Assembly: GCA_040756415.1 (NCBI GenBank)
Contig: JBFLYZ010000011.1
Span: 11,205-75,204 of the forward strand
Source of the DNA: JBFLYZ01 sp040756415
GTDB taxonomy: Bacteria; Bacteroidota; Bacteroidia; JADZBD01
Length of the DNA: 64,000 nucleotides
Direction: 5' to 3'
The notes below the pieces were generated by a model that ran no database searches, was not told where the DNA came from, and worked only from the letters and a program-made list of their open reading frames with translations. Shown piece by piece: positions 7,556 to 16,067 of the stretch (position 1 is its first letter; each line of letters begins with the position of its first letter). Both the position numbers and the translations under genes were made by a program.

Positions 7556-8788
7556 TTACATTTTATTCAGCACTTGATTGTAGACCCTGTCATAGCGCTC
7601 GACACCCTGATCGAGCGAGAAGTGTTTTTTCGCGGAAGCGCGCAACAGGCGCTTATCCCTGCCCAGCAGCAGGTCGAGCTCCGCTAAGGCGGTCCGCATT
7701 GTTTTTTCAGAAAGATCGCTGAGCACGATGCCCGCCCCGCTATCGCGCATGACCTGTTCCGTATCACCTATCCCCGCATTGATCACGGCCGGAATGCCCA
7801 TGGCCATGATCTCGGCCATTTTGGTGGGGGAAGAAGCTTTTTTGGAGAACAGCGGCTGAATAAAATAGACCGACAGGTGGCTGAGGGCGATGTAGGCGGG
7901 CATATCCCCACGCGATGATTCGGTTACAATGATGCGTGAGCGGTCAAGGCCCGCCCGCCCGGCTGCCGCAATAAGGCCTGCGGCACCATCCGGAGTAACA
8001 AAAAGAAAACGCGCGTTCGGCCTTACCTGCAGCAGCTCCCGGAAAAAAAGCAGCATCTTGTCCGGCATGTACCAGGTGCCGAGCGAGCCGATGTAGCTGA
8101 GGATGAAATCGCTTTCGCGGATGCCGAGCCGGTTCCGCAGCCCGCCCAGCTTTTCGGATGTTACCCGTTCGGGCGAAAAATGGTCCAGGTCAACGCAGCA
8201 GGGAATGACCTCCACCGCAGGCGGCCGCTTTACCCCCTTCCAGGAAAGCAGCTCGTTTTTTCCGGTTTCGGTAAGGCTGATCACGAAATCAGCGTTATTG
8301 AGAAATTCGGTCTCTTTTCGTTTGAAATACCTGTAAATGGCCCGCGTCAGGGGATTGGAAAGGCTCCATATCTTTCCGTCTACGCGCTCATCGGCCCAGA
8401 AACCCCGCATATCGAAGATGAACTTCAGCCCGTACCTGCGCTTTAATTTCAAACCGATCACGGAGGCCATGTATCCCCTGCAATGCACCAGGTCGAACCG
8501 CTCTTTTCTGCACAAGCGCATTGCTTGCCGTTCCAGTTTCTTCAGATTGCCGTACTTCGAAACCAGGGGCAGGGTGGAAACGTAGGGGCAGGGTAACCAG
8601 GCTATGCCGGCCGCAGACAGCAGAGCGGATACCTCCTGCTTACCGGTAAAATATCTTTTTGGTTTTTCTGAGCTTATTACGGTGATCCGGTGGCCCTTTT
8701 CCGACAATCCCTGAAGGTAGGGGATGATCTGCGACCGCCCAAGGGGGTCGGTGAGCCCGTCATGCGTAATGTACAGCGCTCTGCCCAT
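7556..8788 (-). CDS. Glycosyltransferase family 4 protein
   Basis: The 410-residue product has two Rossmann halves of a GT-B enzyme. The N-terminal half begins with ALYITHDGLTDPLGRSQ and includes FDLVHCRGYMAS. The C-terminal half starts near VEVIPCCVDLDHFSPE, then ILSYIGSLGTWYMPDK, and has the donor-site region SSPTKMAEIMAMGIPAVINAG with a GIGDTEQV loop. These match family 4 retaining glycosyltransferases. The N-terminal acceptor half sets specificity and cannot be read here. It lies three bases before galE and is likely in one transcript with it. It is probably cytoplasmic, working on lipid-linked glycan. Confidence 0.85.
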   Translation of the reverse strand: MGRALYITHDGLTDPLGRSQIIPYLQGLSEKGHRITVISSEKPKRYFTGKQEVSALLSAAGIAWLPCPYVSTLPLVSKYGNLKKLERQAMRLCRKERFDLVHCRGYMASVIGLKLKRRYGLKFIFDMRGFWADERVDGKIWSLSNPLTRAIYRYFKRKETEFLNNADFVISLTETGKNELLSWKGVKRPPAVEVIPCCVDLDHFSPERVTSEKLGGLRNRLGIRESDFILSYIGSLGTWYMPDKMLLFFRELLQVRPNARFLFVTPDGAAGLIAAAGRAGLDRSRIIVTESSRGDMPAYIALSHLSVYFIQPLFSKKASSPTKMAEIMAMGIPAVINAGIGDTEQVMRDSGAGIVLSDLSEKTMRTALAELDLLLGRDKRLLRASAKKHFSLDQGVERYDRVYNQVLNKM

Positions 8789-8829
8789 TTCTTCTTGTGC
8801 AAGGTATAATTATTTTAGGCAATTAATCC

Positions 8830-8837
8830 TATTTTTG
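8830..8837 (+). promoter_or_regulatory. Possible -7 promoter box for the membrane protein gene
   Basis: TATTTTTG matches TAnnTTTG and ends 16 bases before the ATG at 8854. The -33 element is not recognisable at the standard spacing. Confidence 0.4.
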
Positions 8838-8853
8838 TTTAAAGGCTAATGGA

Positions 8854-10191
8854 ATGGCGGTCAGTTTCTGGGATCTTATTGTCGCACCTTATATCATCGT
8901 TGTCGTACTGGCAGTTTCTTCAATCATTAAAAAAAGGAACGAGGAAAGGGACCCGGGCTATAAATTCTATGTCTGGGGGGTATCCGCTAAGATCGTTGGG
9001 GCGATAGCCTTATGCCTTATTTACACCTTCTATTATAACGGGGGCGATACGGTAAATTATTTTCTTACGGCCGAAACCTTCTGTAATATGCTGGTCAAGA
9101 ACCCGGCCGTTTTTACGGATGTGGTGATCTTCGGAAATATCACCCCGGAGAACTACAGCTACTTTGATTCCTCCACCGGATATCCCATGTACTGGTGGGA
9201 CCCGCATACCATATTTGTTGCCCGGCTGATCGTGCCCCTGGTGCTGGTTACCTTCAAGTCATTTGTCGGTTCCGCCATCCTGCTCGGCTGGATCTGTTAC
9301 ACCGGGGTATGGAAGCTGTACATGCTGTTCACGGAGCGTTTTCCACTTATCAGGCGCGAGCTGGCTATCTCTATCCTGTTCATCCCCTCCGTGGTGTTCT
9401 GGGGGTCCGGCCTGCTCAAAGATACCATTACCCTTTCTGCCGTTGGCTGGTATGCGTTCAGCTTCCACGAGTTCTTTATCAAGAAGAGGTTCAAGCCGGT
9501 ACACGGCATTGCTTTGCTGATCAGCGCTTTTTTGCTGGTGGCGATCAAGCCGTATATACTGTTCGCCCTTTTGCCCGGGTCTATCATCTGGCTGTCGAAC
9601 GAGCAAACGGCCAGGATATCCAACCGCGTGCTGCGCACGCTTTCAACGCCTGTTCTGCTTGTTGCCGGGGTAAGCCTGGGGCTGTTCATCCTTTCTCAAA
9701 TGGGCGATTACCTGGGCATTTACTCCGTAGATAATGTTTTTTCGCGCGCGGTGCTGGTGCAGCAGGACCTGAAGAAGGATTATTATGGCGGAAACACATT
9801 TGATATAGGCGATTTTGATGCCAGCCTGGGAAGCATGCTGAGCAAGGCGCATCTGGCGGTCAGCGCGGCCCTGTTCCGCCCAACTATATTTGACACGAAG
9901 AACGTGGTGATGCTGCTGTCTGCGCTGGAGAATACGTACATCACCCTGCTTACCGCCTTCCTGCTTTTCCGGCTCAGGTTCATCGGTTTCTTCGGCATCA
10001 TCTGGAAAGATCCGCTGCTGCTTTTTTCTTTGCTCTTTGCCCTCTTTTTCGCTTTTGCGGTAGGGCTTTCCACGCCCAATTTCGGCTCGCTGGTGCGGCT
10101 GAAGATACCCTGTATCCCTTTTTATGTTTCCAGCCTTTTTGTTATCCGGCACCTGTACGAGCAGAAGTTCAACAGGAAACTGGGGATCTGA
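8854..10191 (+). CDS. Multi-pass membrane protein in the polysaccharide locus, possible polymerase
   Basis: The 445-residue product has about ten hydrophobic segments, with polar loops containing NGGDTVNYF (near residue 60), STGYPMYWWDPH and VFWGSGLLKDTI. I do not recognise a named family. The topology, with a large loop and conserved charged motifs between helices, resembles O-antigen polymerase or EpsG-like proteins, and such loci usually encode one. It lies on the plus strand between minus-strand glycosyltransferase blocks. Its stop codon abuts the stop of the next, convergent gene in the palindrome TGATCA, with no base between them. The polymerase idea is inference from context only. Confidence 0.7.
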   Translation: MAVSFWDLIVAPYIIVVVLAVSSIIKKRNEERDPGYKFYVWGVSAKIVGAIALCLIYTFYYNGGDTVNYFLTAETFCNMLVKNPAVFTDVVIFGNITPENYSYFDSSTGYPMYWWDPHTIFVARLIVPLVLVTFKSFVGSAILLGWICYTGVWKLYMLFTERFPLIRRELAISILFIPSVVFWGSGLLKDTITLSAVGWYAFSFHEFFIKKRFKPVHGIALLISAFLLVAIKPYILFALLPGSIIWLSNEQTARISNRVLRTLSTPVLLVAGVSLGLFILSQMGDYLGIYSVDNVFSRAVLVQQDLKKDYYGGNTFDIGDFDASLGSMLSKAHLAVSAALFRPTIFDTKNVVMLLSALENTYITLLTAFLLFRLRFIGFFGIIWKDPLLLFSLLFALFFAFAVGLSTPNFGSLVRLKIPCIPFYVSSLFVIRHLYEQKFNRKLGI

Positions 10192-11187
10192 TCACTTCTT
10201 CCTGACCATGAACATCAGGTCGGGTGCAAAGCGCGGGGCAAGGCCCAGCGCATGTTCCGTTCTGCCGGCCATGTAGAAGAGGTTGCGGAGAATGATCCTT
10301 TTCCAGTCCGCGCGGAAGGGTGAGGCATGCTGGTAGTAATGCCCGGTGAGCCTGGCCCAGACGGGAGGATGTATGGGGCGCGGGATCAATACCCGCTGCG
10401 CCCGTAAATCGCAGATGTCGAGCATCTGGCGCATCGTTTTTATCGTGTAGTGCGCTACGTGCTCGTAGGAATCGAAGATATCGTGCCTGGCCTCGCGCCC
10501 GCTTATGCGCGCCAGCTTCAGCTTGAGCATGTTGTAATTCCCGTTGGGAACTTTGATGCAGATCAGGCCGTCATCTTTGAGCAACCTGGCAGCGCAGCGC
10601 AGCAGCTCCCGGGGATTGGTCACATGCTCGAACACATCGATCATGGTGATCACATCGAACGATCGTTCCGGCAAAGCGGCTTCTTCGAGGTAGGTATTGA
10701 TGATGTTCAGTCCGAACTGCTCGCGTGCGATATTGCTTAACGAAGGCGAAGGCTCAACACCGGTGGCCTGGAAACCGGCCTCGCGGGCCTTGCGAAGAAA
10801 GAAACCCATCGAGCATCCAATGTCCAGTAGCGCTCCGGCCTTTTTGATCTTCTTGATCTCGCGTATCTCCTGCTCGTAGTTCTTGTCGCGGTGGTGTTTC
10901 TTTTCGCCCGTAAAAATATACCTGGCCTCTTCACGGTAGATCTTTTCGTCTCCCCAGTAGTTCGTTTCGGCCTGTTTCACCCGGGGGTTGACATAGATCA
11001 GCCCGCAGCCGCTGCACTGCACCACAACCAGGCTGCCTCTTTCCCTGTAAATGCGGTCGTAGTCGTTTCCGCTGCAAAGCGGGCACAGGCAGGCTTCCAC
11101 TTCCTGTTCGCTGTAATGGTTTTTTTGGCGTCCACCGCGTATATACTCCTTTGCCTGATCCACTATGCCCGGTTTTTTTCCATCCAT
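10192..11187 (-). CDS. Zinc-ribbon SAM-dependent methyltransferase
   Basis: The N-terminus has a CxxC pair (CPLC) and a second pair (CSGC) near residues 37-62, a zinc-ribbon-like element. It is followed by a class I methyltransferase with the SAM loop LLDIGCSMGFFL, the acidic VEPS and the DVITMIDVFEHV motif. Such proteins often methylate sugars or lipids in surface-glycan loci. Two starts are possible: the ATG at 11187, overlapping asnB by 25 bases, or a GTG at 11163 that overlaps the asnB stop as TAGTG. The second is attractive for translational coupling. The acceptor is unknown. Confidence 0.8.
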   Translation of the reverse strand: MDGKKPGIVDQAKEYIRGGRQKNHYSEQEVEACLCPLCSGNDYDRIYRERGSLVVVQCSGCGLIYVNPRVKQAETNYWGDEKIYREEARYIFTGEKKHHRDKNYEQEIREIKKIKKAGALLDIGCSMGFFLRKAREAGFQATGVEPSPSLSNIAREQFGLNIINTYLEEAALPERSFDVITMIDVFEHVTNPRELLRCAARLLKDDGLICIKVPNGNYNMLKLKLARISGREARHDIFDSYEHVAHYTIKTMRQMLDICDLRAQRVLIPRPIHPPVWARLTGHYYQHASPFRADWKRIILRNLFYMAGRTEHALGLAPRFAPDLMFMVRKK

Positions 11188-13025
11188 TTATGCAGGGCTA
11201 TCAGTATCCACAGGCGGTTGAACAGGTAATATTCGCCCTTTTCAAAGCGCTGGATCAGTTGCCTGACCCGGTCGAAGCGCACCAGCGCATGGCGGGCGAT
11301 CACACTTTCGGAAAGGTAATCAGCGATCAGGAATCGCAGCTCGCTGCGCAGCCAGGTTTCCAGGGGAATGGCGAAGCCCTGTTTCGGGCGCATAAAGTAT
11401 TTTTCGGGTACGTACTGGTAGAGTATTTCCTTGAGAATGTATTTCGATACGTTACCTCTTATCTTCAGCCCGGTCGAAAGGTTGACCGCATATTCAATGA
11501 TGCGGTGGTCGAGGTAAGGTACGCGGGTTTCGAGCGAGAAGTGCATGCTGGCCCGGTCGACCTTGGTGAGCAGGTCGTATTGCAGGTAGGAGGATATATC
11601 GAACAGCGCTTGTTTTTCAACGGCATTCAGGCTGCGCTCAAGCTGCGCATAGGCCGTATCGAATGCCAGGCCGCTCACGCTATCCGGCCGCATATCCGCT
11701 ATTTCCCTTTGCGAGAACAGGTATTGTTCCTGCGATAAAATGTGGCTTTGAACATTATCGCCATCCGCATAGCCGAAAAGCAGGGCTGCCCGCTTCATGC
11801 GGTTGCTTTTTTGCCTGCCAAGCAGCCTGCCAATTGGTTTCCGGAACGTGCGGATCAGCGGGTTGTTCAGGCGCCTGGCCCAGCGATAGGATCCATAACC
11901 CAGGAAGAGCTCATCGCCTCCTTCGCCCGACAGGGTTACGGTCACGTATTTTTTGGCAAGCTTGGATACCAACATGGTGGGAATGGATGATGAATCCCCG
12001 AAAGGTTCGCTGTACGCCTCGAACACGGTATCGATAAGGCCGATGGCATCTTTGTACGACACGATGAACTCGTGATGGTTGGTGCCCAGGTAACGCGCTA
12101 CCGCAGCGGCATACCCGGATTCATTATACCTGTTCTCTCCGAAGCCGATAGAGAAGGTATTTACTTTGACCGTTGACAGGTTGACCGCCTCGGCAGCGAT
12201 CAGGCTGGAGTCGATGCCCCCGCTCAGAAAGATCCCTACGGGAACATCGCTTTTAAGCTGGTACTGCACGGAACTTTTGATGAGATTGCTCAGTACGACC
12301 AGCGCCTTTCGCTCGTTGCCGATCACCTCCCTGGAGATTACGCTGGCTGGCGACCAATACCTGTTCGTTTCCAGGCCGGCCTTTGATATCTTAAGCCAGG
12401 TGCCTGAATCCATTTTATGCATAGCGGTATAAATGGCCAGGGGTGCCGGTATATATCCCAGGTGCAGGAAATGATCGATCGCCCGCTGGTCCAGCTCGCG
12501 GGGTATCTGCTTCAGGGTGCAGAGGGCCTTCAGCTCGGAGGCGAACACAAAATCATCACCGTTCCAGTAATAATAAAGCGGTTTGATCCCCACGCGGTCG
12601 CGGAAAACGAAAAGCTCTTTTTTCAGCGTATCGTAAATGGCGATGGCGAACATGCCGTTAAGCTTATGAACAAATTCAGGTCCCCAGAAGGCAAAAGCTT
12701 CGAGGATGACTTCCGTATCGGAAGAGGACCTGAAACTGATCAGTTTGCCGCCTGGCTGCGAGTTCAGCTCATTGGCAATTTCAATATAGTTGTAGACCTC
12801 CCCGTTATAGCTGATCAGGTAACGGCTGTCATGCGAAAGCATAGGCTGGTTGCCGGAAGACGAAAGGTCGAGAATGCTCAGCCTGCGGTGGGCCAACCCC
12901 GCGGTGTCATCGGTAAAATAGCCTTCTGCGTCAGGTCCGCGGTGAACGAGCGTACCGTTCATCTTTTCCAGGTCTGGTTTCGTGAACCGGCCTGAAGGAG
13001 AATAGTACCCAGCTATGCCGCACAT
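11163..13025 (-). CDS. asnB: Asparagine synthase (glutamine-hydrolysing) family
   Basis: The 620-residue protein begins MCGIAGYY, so Cys2 is exposed as the glutaminase nucleophile after removal of Met. The amidotransferase half includes HRRLSILDL and the NGEVYNY motif. The synthetase half has the PP-loop SGGIDSSL near residue 270 and the later LSGEGGDELFLGY. All key residues are present. Inside a polysaccharide locus such enzymes may amidate a sugar acid or another carboxylate rather than make free asparagine. It is coupled to the upstream glycosyltransferase by a TGATG overlap at 13023-13027. Confidence 0.9.
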   Translation of the reverse strand: MCGIAGYYSPSGRFTKPDLEKMNGTLVHRGPDAEGYFTDDTAGLAHRRLSILDLSSSGNQPMLSHDSRYLISYNGEVYNYIEIANELNSQPGGKLISFRSSSDTEVILEAFAFWGPEFVHKLNGMFAIAIYDTLKKELFVFRDRVGIKPLYYYWNGDDFVFASELKALCTLKQIPRELDQRAIDHFLHLGYIPAPLAIYTAMHKMDSGTWLKISKAGLETNRYWSPASVISREVIGNERKALVVLSNLIKSSVQYQLKSDVPVGIFLSGGIDSSLIAAEAVNLSTVKVNTFSIGFGENRYNESGYAAAVARYLGTNHHEFIVSYKDAIGLIDTVFEAYSEPFGDSSSIPTMLVSKLAKKYVTVTLSGEGGDELFLGYGSYRWARRLNNPLIRTFRKPIGRLLGRQKSNRMKRAALLFGYADGDNVQSHILSQEQYLFSQREIADMRPDSVSGLAFDTAYAQLERSLNAVEKQALFDISSYLQYDLLTKVDRASMHFSLETRVPYLDHRIIEYAVNLSTGLKIRGNVSKYILKEILYQYVPEKYFMRPKQGFAIPLETWLRSELRFLIADYLSESVIARHALVRFDRVRQLIQRFEKGEYYLFNRLWILIALHKWMEKNRA

Positions 13026-13969
13026 CAGCTTTTACGGATGTTAAGTAAGTACTTTCGCAGGGGGGAAGGAGAATAAGAGGCGAGCAGGTAATAATACTGG
13101 CCCGGTGTGTAGTTGAACTTCTGTTTTATGCTCTCCAGGAGCTTTTCACGTGCCGAGGCCACCCGGCCGCTGTTCAGCTCATGTATGCCGTAGATAAGGT
13201 AGGCGTAGGCCAGTTGGTTGTGGAAAAGGCCGGCAATGCGCTCTCCGTATTCTTTCCTGAGCATGTTCAGAATGAACATCTTATCCTCAAAGTCTGATTT
13301 GCCTTTCAGCGTCTGCATGATACTGGAAGGGTGTATCCGGTACTCGCACAGCGTTTCATGTATATAGCCGATCTGTCCTTTTTTCACGATCTGGAGTGTG
13401 ATGTACCAATCGGCAATGATCTTAATGGACGGGTCAATGCCTTCGGGAGGCAGGTGGGCTCTGCGGAACATCTTTGAGGAATTGGCGAAAAAGCTGCCGT
13501 GCAGGATAAGGTCCTCTATCCTGTAAAAATCCTTTTTCCTCCTGGGGCAGATGATCCGTATGGTCTTGCCGGTTGACGAATCGAACGACCGCGCGTCATG
13601 ACCTACCATTACCGCCTCGGGATGGCGGTCAAGGAAATCAACCTGCTTCTGCAGCTTGCCCGGCAGCATGATGTCATCGCCATCGGCTATTGCGATGTAT
13701 GTTCCCCTGCAGGCTTTCAGCGTTTCATCAAAGTTGCGGACATAGCCCAGGTTCTTGTTCCGCTCGAGGATGCGTATGCGTTCGGGAAACTTCTTTTTAT
13801 AGCTGTAAATGATGGCAAGGGTGGAGTCGCGGGAGCAATCTTCGCCAATGACTATCTCATAATCAAAAGCAACCTGCTGGGTCAGGATACTGTCCAGCGC
13901 ACGGGCAATGAACTGCTCGTGATTATAGGTCGTTACCGCAATGCTTAATTTAGGTTCCGGGGGTGTCAT
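13025..13969 (-). CDS. Glycosyltransferase family 2 protein
   Basis: The 314-residue product has a GT-A fold at the N-terminus: LSIAVTTYNHEQFI, then the EIVIGEDCSRDST strand with the nucleotide-binding aspartate, then IAIADGDDIM with the metal-binding DGDD. A C-terminal helical region of about 110 residues follows, with IHPSSIM typical of this group. The enzyme would add a sugar from a nucleotide donor at the cytoplasmic membrane face. It is the second gene of a run: family 4 glycosyltransferase, this gene, asnB, methyltransferase. Donor and acceptor are unknown. Confidence 0.87.
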   Translation of the reverse strand: MTPPEPKLSIAVTTYNHEQFIARALDSILTQQVAFDYEIVIGEDCSRDSTLAIIYSYKKKFPERIRILERNKNLGYVRNFDETLKACRGTYIAIADGDDIMLPGKLQKQVDFLDRHPEAVMVGHDARSFDSSTGKTIRIICPRRKKDFYRIEDLILHGSFFANSSKMFRRAHLPPEGIDPSIKIIADWYITLQIVKKGQIGYIHETLCEYRIHPSSIMQTLKGKSDFEDKMFILNMLRKEYGERIAGLFHNQLAYAYLIYGIHELNSGRVASAREKLLESIKQKFNYTPGQYYYLLASYSPSPLRKYLLNIRKS

Positions 13970-13998
13970 CGCCTCATGCTGTCAGCAAGCTAAAAATA

Positions 13999-15102
13999 CT
14001 AAATTTTATGGAACCGGTCGTATTGGCCGATCATGCGGTCAATGCTGTAACGTTCCAGTACCCTGCCCTTAAGCTCGCTGCCTAAATCCGCGGTCTCTAT
14101 CTCGTTTCTGTATATCCTGCCCAGCACGTCCAGCAATTCGCCCTCCGTTTGCTCCTTCGAAAGAAGAATAGCGTTTTGCATGTTTACCAGATAGTCGTCA
14201 AAATCGCCCACATCCCGGCAGGCGATCACGCATTTTTCGGCCAGGGCGGCCTCTTTCACCAGGTTATTGCTCGCTTCGGAGGCCGATACGTGTACTACCA
14301 CATCGGCAGCGGCCAGGTAGTCGATGATGTTCTTGCGGTGCCCCAGCATAAAAATGTTTCTTTCAAGGCCATTGGTGGCTATGAACTGTTCAAGCTCGGG
14401 CCGCAGGTAGCCTTCGCTCAGCACCAGCAACCGGATATCGCAGCCCGATCGCACCAGCTCCCTGACCACCCTGAACAGGATCAGGTGGCGCTTTTCGGGT
14501 ATAAGCCGGGCAGCCTTTACAAGAAGCAGCCGGCAGGGATGTTCGCTGCGTATCGCCTCTATCCTTTGTTCGTCAGGGCGTGGAAACATGGAGAAATCGT
14601 ATGCGTAGCGTATCAGGTGTATCCTGGAAGGATCGGCCTTTTCGACCTCGGTCATTTGCCGGTATACCTTTTCTGAAGGCGCTATGAATTCCCTGCCAAG
14701 GCGGTTGATCACCCGGTCGAAGCGTTGCGCGTTCCTGTTCTCTTCCACGTAAGCAGAATCAGAGTGGTGGCGGCAAATAACCATGCGGGCGGAGCAGAAG
14801 CGCTGCGCGAATACGGCAACGATATTGGCCTGCTGGAGGTGCGAATAACAAACATCTATGCGGTGTTCGCGGATAAAGCGGGCCAGGTGCCGCGCATGTT
14901 TCAGGTAGAACAGGAAAGCGGAATGTTTTTGCAGGGGATAGGAAAAGGTACGTACGCCATGCGGTCTTACTTCACGGTGAAGGTCGCCTTCTTCGGACTG
15001 CGTAAGCAGAAACACTTCGTGACCCTGCTTCCTGAACGCGATCATCAGGGAGGATAGGGATATGGCCGAGAGATTGGAAGGGTAGTAGAACAGGATGTTC
15101 AT
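13999..15102 (-). CDS. Glycosyltransferase family 4 protein
   Basis: The 367-residue GT-B protein starts with MNILFYYPSNLSAISLSSL, has RIDVCYSHLQQANIVA and ICRHHSDSA in the acceptor half, and RLLLVKAARLIPEKRH, IFMLGHRKNI and SASEASNNLVKEAALAEKCVIA in the donor half. The EASNNLVKEA glutamate pair corresponds to the EX7E motif of family 4. It heads a four-gene run on the minus strand. A promoter-like TACTTTTG box lies about 28 bases upstream. Substrate is not predictable. Confidence 0.87.
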   Translation of the reverse strand: MNILFYYPSNLSAISLSSLMIAFRKQGHEVFLLTQSEEGDLHREVRPHGVRTFSYPLQKHSAFLFYLKHARHLARFIREHRIDVCYSHLQQANIVAVFAQRFCSARMVICRHHSDSAYVEENRNAQRFDRVINRLGREFIAPSEKVYRQMTEVEKADPSRIHLIRYAYDFSMFPRPDEQRIEAIRSEHPCRLLLVKAARLIPEKRHLILFRVVRELVRSGCDIRLLVLSEGYLRPELEQFIATNGLERNIFMLGHRKNIIDYLAAADVVVHVSASEASNNLVKEAALAEKCVIACRDVGDFDDYLVNMQNAILLSKEQTEGELLDVLGRIYRNEIETADLGSELKGRVLERYSIDRMIGQYDRFHKI

Positions 15103-15130
15103 TGCGGCTGTGACGGGCGATGCTTGTTCT

Positions 15131-15147
15131 CAAAAGTACTATTTTTG
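15131..15147. promoter_or_regulatory. Back-to-back promoter boxes between two glycosyltransferase genes
   Basis: In the 49-base gap, the minus strand reads TACTTTTG (15131-15138) towards the gene ending at 13999. The plus strand reads TATTTTTG (15140-15147) towards the gene at 15152. Both match TAnnTTTG, only one base apart. The plus box ends only 4 bases before the ATG, which would mean a leaderless message. No -33 elements are clear. Confidence 0.4.
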
Positions 15148-15151
15148 AAGT

Positions 15152-16066
15152 ATGCGTCTGTCGGTTATTATTCCTACATATGAACGCGAGGCTATTTTAC
15201 AGCGTTCGCTTGAAGCGCTGGTGAAAGCCCTGGAAGGGATCGCTGCCGAGGTGCTGGTGGTGAACGATTCTGCCAACAGGCTCCGTGGCCTGCAGGCAAA
15301 TGAAAAGATCAGTATTATCCAAAACCGGGGTAAAGGAGCCGCCACAGCGCGCAATTTCGGGGCCTCGCTGGCGAAGGGTTCACTGTTGCTGTTCCTGGAT
15401 GACGACATCATCGTACAGCCGCGGAGCATATACCGCTTGTTCGAGCTGCATGCCGCTTACCCGCGGTCGGCCTTCAACTTTTTCTGGTATTTTCCCGAAG
15501 ATCTTACGCGCGAGCTGCCCCGCACCAGCTTCGGCAGGTACCTGCTCCACCATAAGATCAACTCACAGGTAAGCCGGCTCATTGATAAGGATGTGGCCGG
15601 AAAGGAGCTGGTCAGCGACTATGGCGTGTCGAGCTATTTCTTCTCGATAGAACGTGATCTTTTCCTGGAAACGGGCGGTTATGATGAAAGCATACCTCAC
15701 GCGGGCGTGGAGGATATCATTCTTTCCAAGAAGCTCAGGCGGCTGGGCATACCGATGTTCCTTTCCGTAAAGGATGTTGTCTATCACAATGAGAGCGATC
15801 GCCTCGACCTATGGCAGGTCATGGAGCGCTACAGGAGGGCATCCGTTACCATGAATGCGGCAGTGCGGTCGGGGCACGGTGAATTTGAGCGTAAGTTTTC
15901 CGTGGCCAAAAAACTGGGTTATTCTGTTTTCCTCCCTTTCCGGAAGCCGGTCTACCGGCTTTCGAGGCTGGTGCCCAACCTGCCGGTGCTGGATCCGTTC
16001 TATTTCAAGTGGGTGAACCTGCTACTCGGCCTTTCTTCCTATCAGGGGTACCGCGAGAGCAAATGA
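15152..16066 (+). CDS. Glycosyltransferase family 2 protein
   Basis: The 304-residue product opens with LSVIIPTYEREAIL, has VLVVNDS, GAATARNFGASLAKG and the metal-binding LLFLDDDII. The C-terminal half includes ETGGYDESIPHAGVEDIIL, the ED-type catalytic region of family 2 inverting enzymes. It is the only glycosyltransferase here on the plus strand, facing the ABC transporter gene with one base between the stop codons. Its independent promoter suggests it can be expressed apart from the neighbours. Substrate unknown. Confidence 0.87.
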   Translation: MRLSVIIPTYEREAILQRSLEALVKALEGIAAEVLVVNDSANRLRGLQANEKISIIQNRGKGAATARNFGASLAKGSLLLFLDDDIIVQPRSIYRLFELHAAYPRSAFNFFWYFPEDLTRELPRTSFGRYLLHHKINSQVSRLIDKDVAGKELVSDYGVSSYFFSIERDLFLETGGYDESIPHAGVEDIILSKKLRRLGIPMFLSVKDVVYHNESDRLDLWQVMERYRRASVTMNAAVRSGHGEFERKFSVAKKLGYSVFLPFRKPVYRLSRLVPNLPVLDPFYFKWVNLLLGLSSYQGYRESK

Positions 16067-16067
16067 C

